Shown one piece after another: positions 63,509-64,000 of a DNA stretch of 64,000 nt (position 1 is its first letter; the number at the start of each line of letters is the position of its first letter). The notes beneath the pieces are model-generated. The model searched no databases, was not told the origin of the DNA, and worked only from the letters and a program-made list of their open reading frames with translations. This DNA comes from Mesobacillus jeotgali (lineage in GTDB: Bacteria; Bacillota; Bacilli; Bacillales; Cytobacillaceae): assembly GCF_002874535.1 (NCBI RefSeq), contig NZ_CP025025.1, positions 2,155,526-2,219,525 on the forward strand. Reading direction: 5' to 3'. The position numbers were made by a program, and so were the translations under genes.

Positions 63509-64000
63509 TCATTCCAGCTCATTATTTAGAAACGATAAATAAAGGTGAAGCAGGTCCGTCGTTTTACGGGGATCCTTCCCTGTTATTTCTGTGATCTTAT
63601 CAAGTCGGTACCTGAGGGTATTCCTATGTACAAACAACATTTGCGCAGCCTTGTTCATGTCGCTATTTGTTTCGATAAGCGCTCTTAACGATTCAGTAAG
63701 CTCTCCCTTTGTATCCTTCTCCTTTAATGATTTATAGAAAGGCTGTAAATCTTCCGTCAAGCCTGTTTTTGAAGCATTCAACAGAAATACTGGAAGATAA
63801 TATTCTTCATACATGAAAATATCTTTTTGGGGCGTCAATTTCAACCCGGATTTTAGTGTGTGGACCGACTGCCGGTAGGACTTTGTCAATCCTGACAATC
63901 CTTCATGGTATTGACCAACGCCAATTTTCACCTGAATATTTTCATTCTTTCTTAAACCATTATGCCATCCTTCTGTTGTCTTTTTTAGGTAATGATCACT
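63509..64000 (-). CDS. CdaR/PucR-family sugar diacid regulator, C-terminal part
   Basis: The gene runs off the window on its 5' side; 163 residues are visible. The frame is open from 64000, so the internal GTG at 63931 is not the start. The visible part has a GGDEF-like regulatory segment (VKIGVGQYHEGLSGLTKSYR) and the C-terminal PucR helix-turn-helix MNKAAQMLFVHRNTLRYRLD. CdaR-type proteins activate glycerate, glucarate and galactarate genes, which fits the gntP-glxK operon next to it. The terminator between the genes means the operon has its own promoter. Confidence 0.88.
   Translation of the reverse strand, partial: SDHYLKKTTEGWHNGLRKNENIQVKIGVGQYHEGLSGLTKSYRQSVHTLKSGLKLTPQKDIFMYEEYYLPVFLLNASKTGLTEDLQPFYKSLKEKDTKGELTESLRALIETNSDMNKAAQMLFVHRNTLRYRLDKITEITGKDPRKTTDLLHLYLSFLNNELE

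Overview
The window looks like chromosomal DNA of a low-to-middle GC Gram-positive member of the Bacillaceae, probably a Mesobacillus/Bacillus-type soil or marine spore former. This is inferred from strong AGGAGG-type ribosome binding sites, frequent GTG and TTG starts, an S-box methionine operon, and Bacillus-type TnrA, YeeI, SodF, KinB-like kinase, RsbR, HelD, ParEC and FbpA proteins. No rRNA, tRNA, CRISPR array, insertion sequence or prophage was seen.

Layout. 1-2.8 kb: metI-metC-(metF/yitJ-like) operon behind a SAM riboswitch. 2.8-3.65 kb: an array of about fifteen 52-bp repeats. 3.9-5.5 kb: secreted neutral protease. 5.75-8.8 kb: cstA, a small protein ending in Cys-Cys, and an ArsA/Get3-like ATPase. 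8.9-16 kb: DUF4145-like protein, a folded intergenic element, membrane-anchored nuclease, small membrane proteins, KinB-like kinase, cold-shock gene, Cys-tailed protein and an RsbR paralogue. 16.3-20.6 kb: sbcDC. 20.7-28 kb: housekeeping and stress genes (DUF3900-like, Nudix, methyltransferase, M42 peptidase, sodF, coaW, LLM oxidoreductase). 28.1-31.8 kb: a nitrogen locus with tnrA, amtB, a DUF294 nucleotidyltransferase and a DnaQ-like exonuclease, with TnrA boxes in front of both amtB and tnrA. 31.8-33.1 kb: two tiny genes and an amidinotransferase-fold hydrolase. 33.2-33.6 kb: a second 52-bp array. 33.8-51 kb: transporters and enzymes, including two AGCS symporters, patatin, GH18, YeeI, MscS, a dicarboxylate/amino-acid symporter, nucleoside hydrolase, MFS, flavin reductase and a Staygreen homologue. 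51.2-55.6 kb: parEC. 56-60 kb: subtilase and helD. 59.8-60.9 kb: a gene-free stretch with hairpins and a third, degenerate array. 60.9-64 kb: glycerate locus (glxK, gntP, truncated cdaR-like regulator).

Working connections. Methionine genes are controlled by SAM through the riboswitch. TnrA probably controls ammonium uptake, and the nucleotidyltransferase/exonuclease pair takes the place where Bacillus subtilis has glnK. GntP and GlxK would import and phosphorylate glycerate under the CdaR-like activator and catabolite control. SbcDC and ParEC each have a GAAC-N4-GTTC palindrome upstream that may be a LexA site.

The most interesting candidates are the amtB-DUF294-exonuclease module, the cstA-CC protein-ArsA operon, the 52-bp arrays with evenly phased half-sites, and the multi-hairpin element at 9.70-9.90 kb. 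All assignments rest on reading the sequence and remembered family features; no database search was run.
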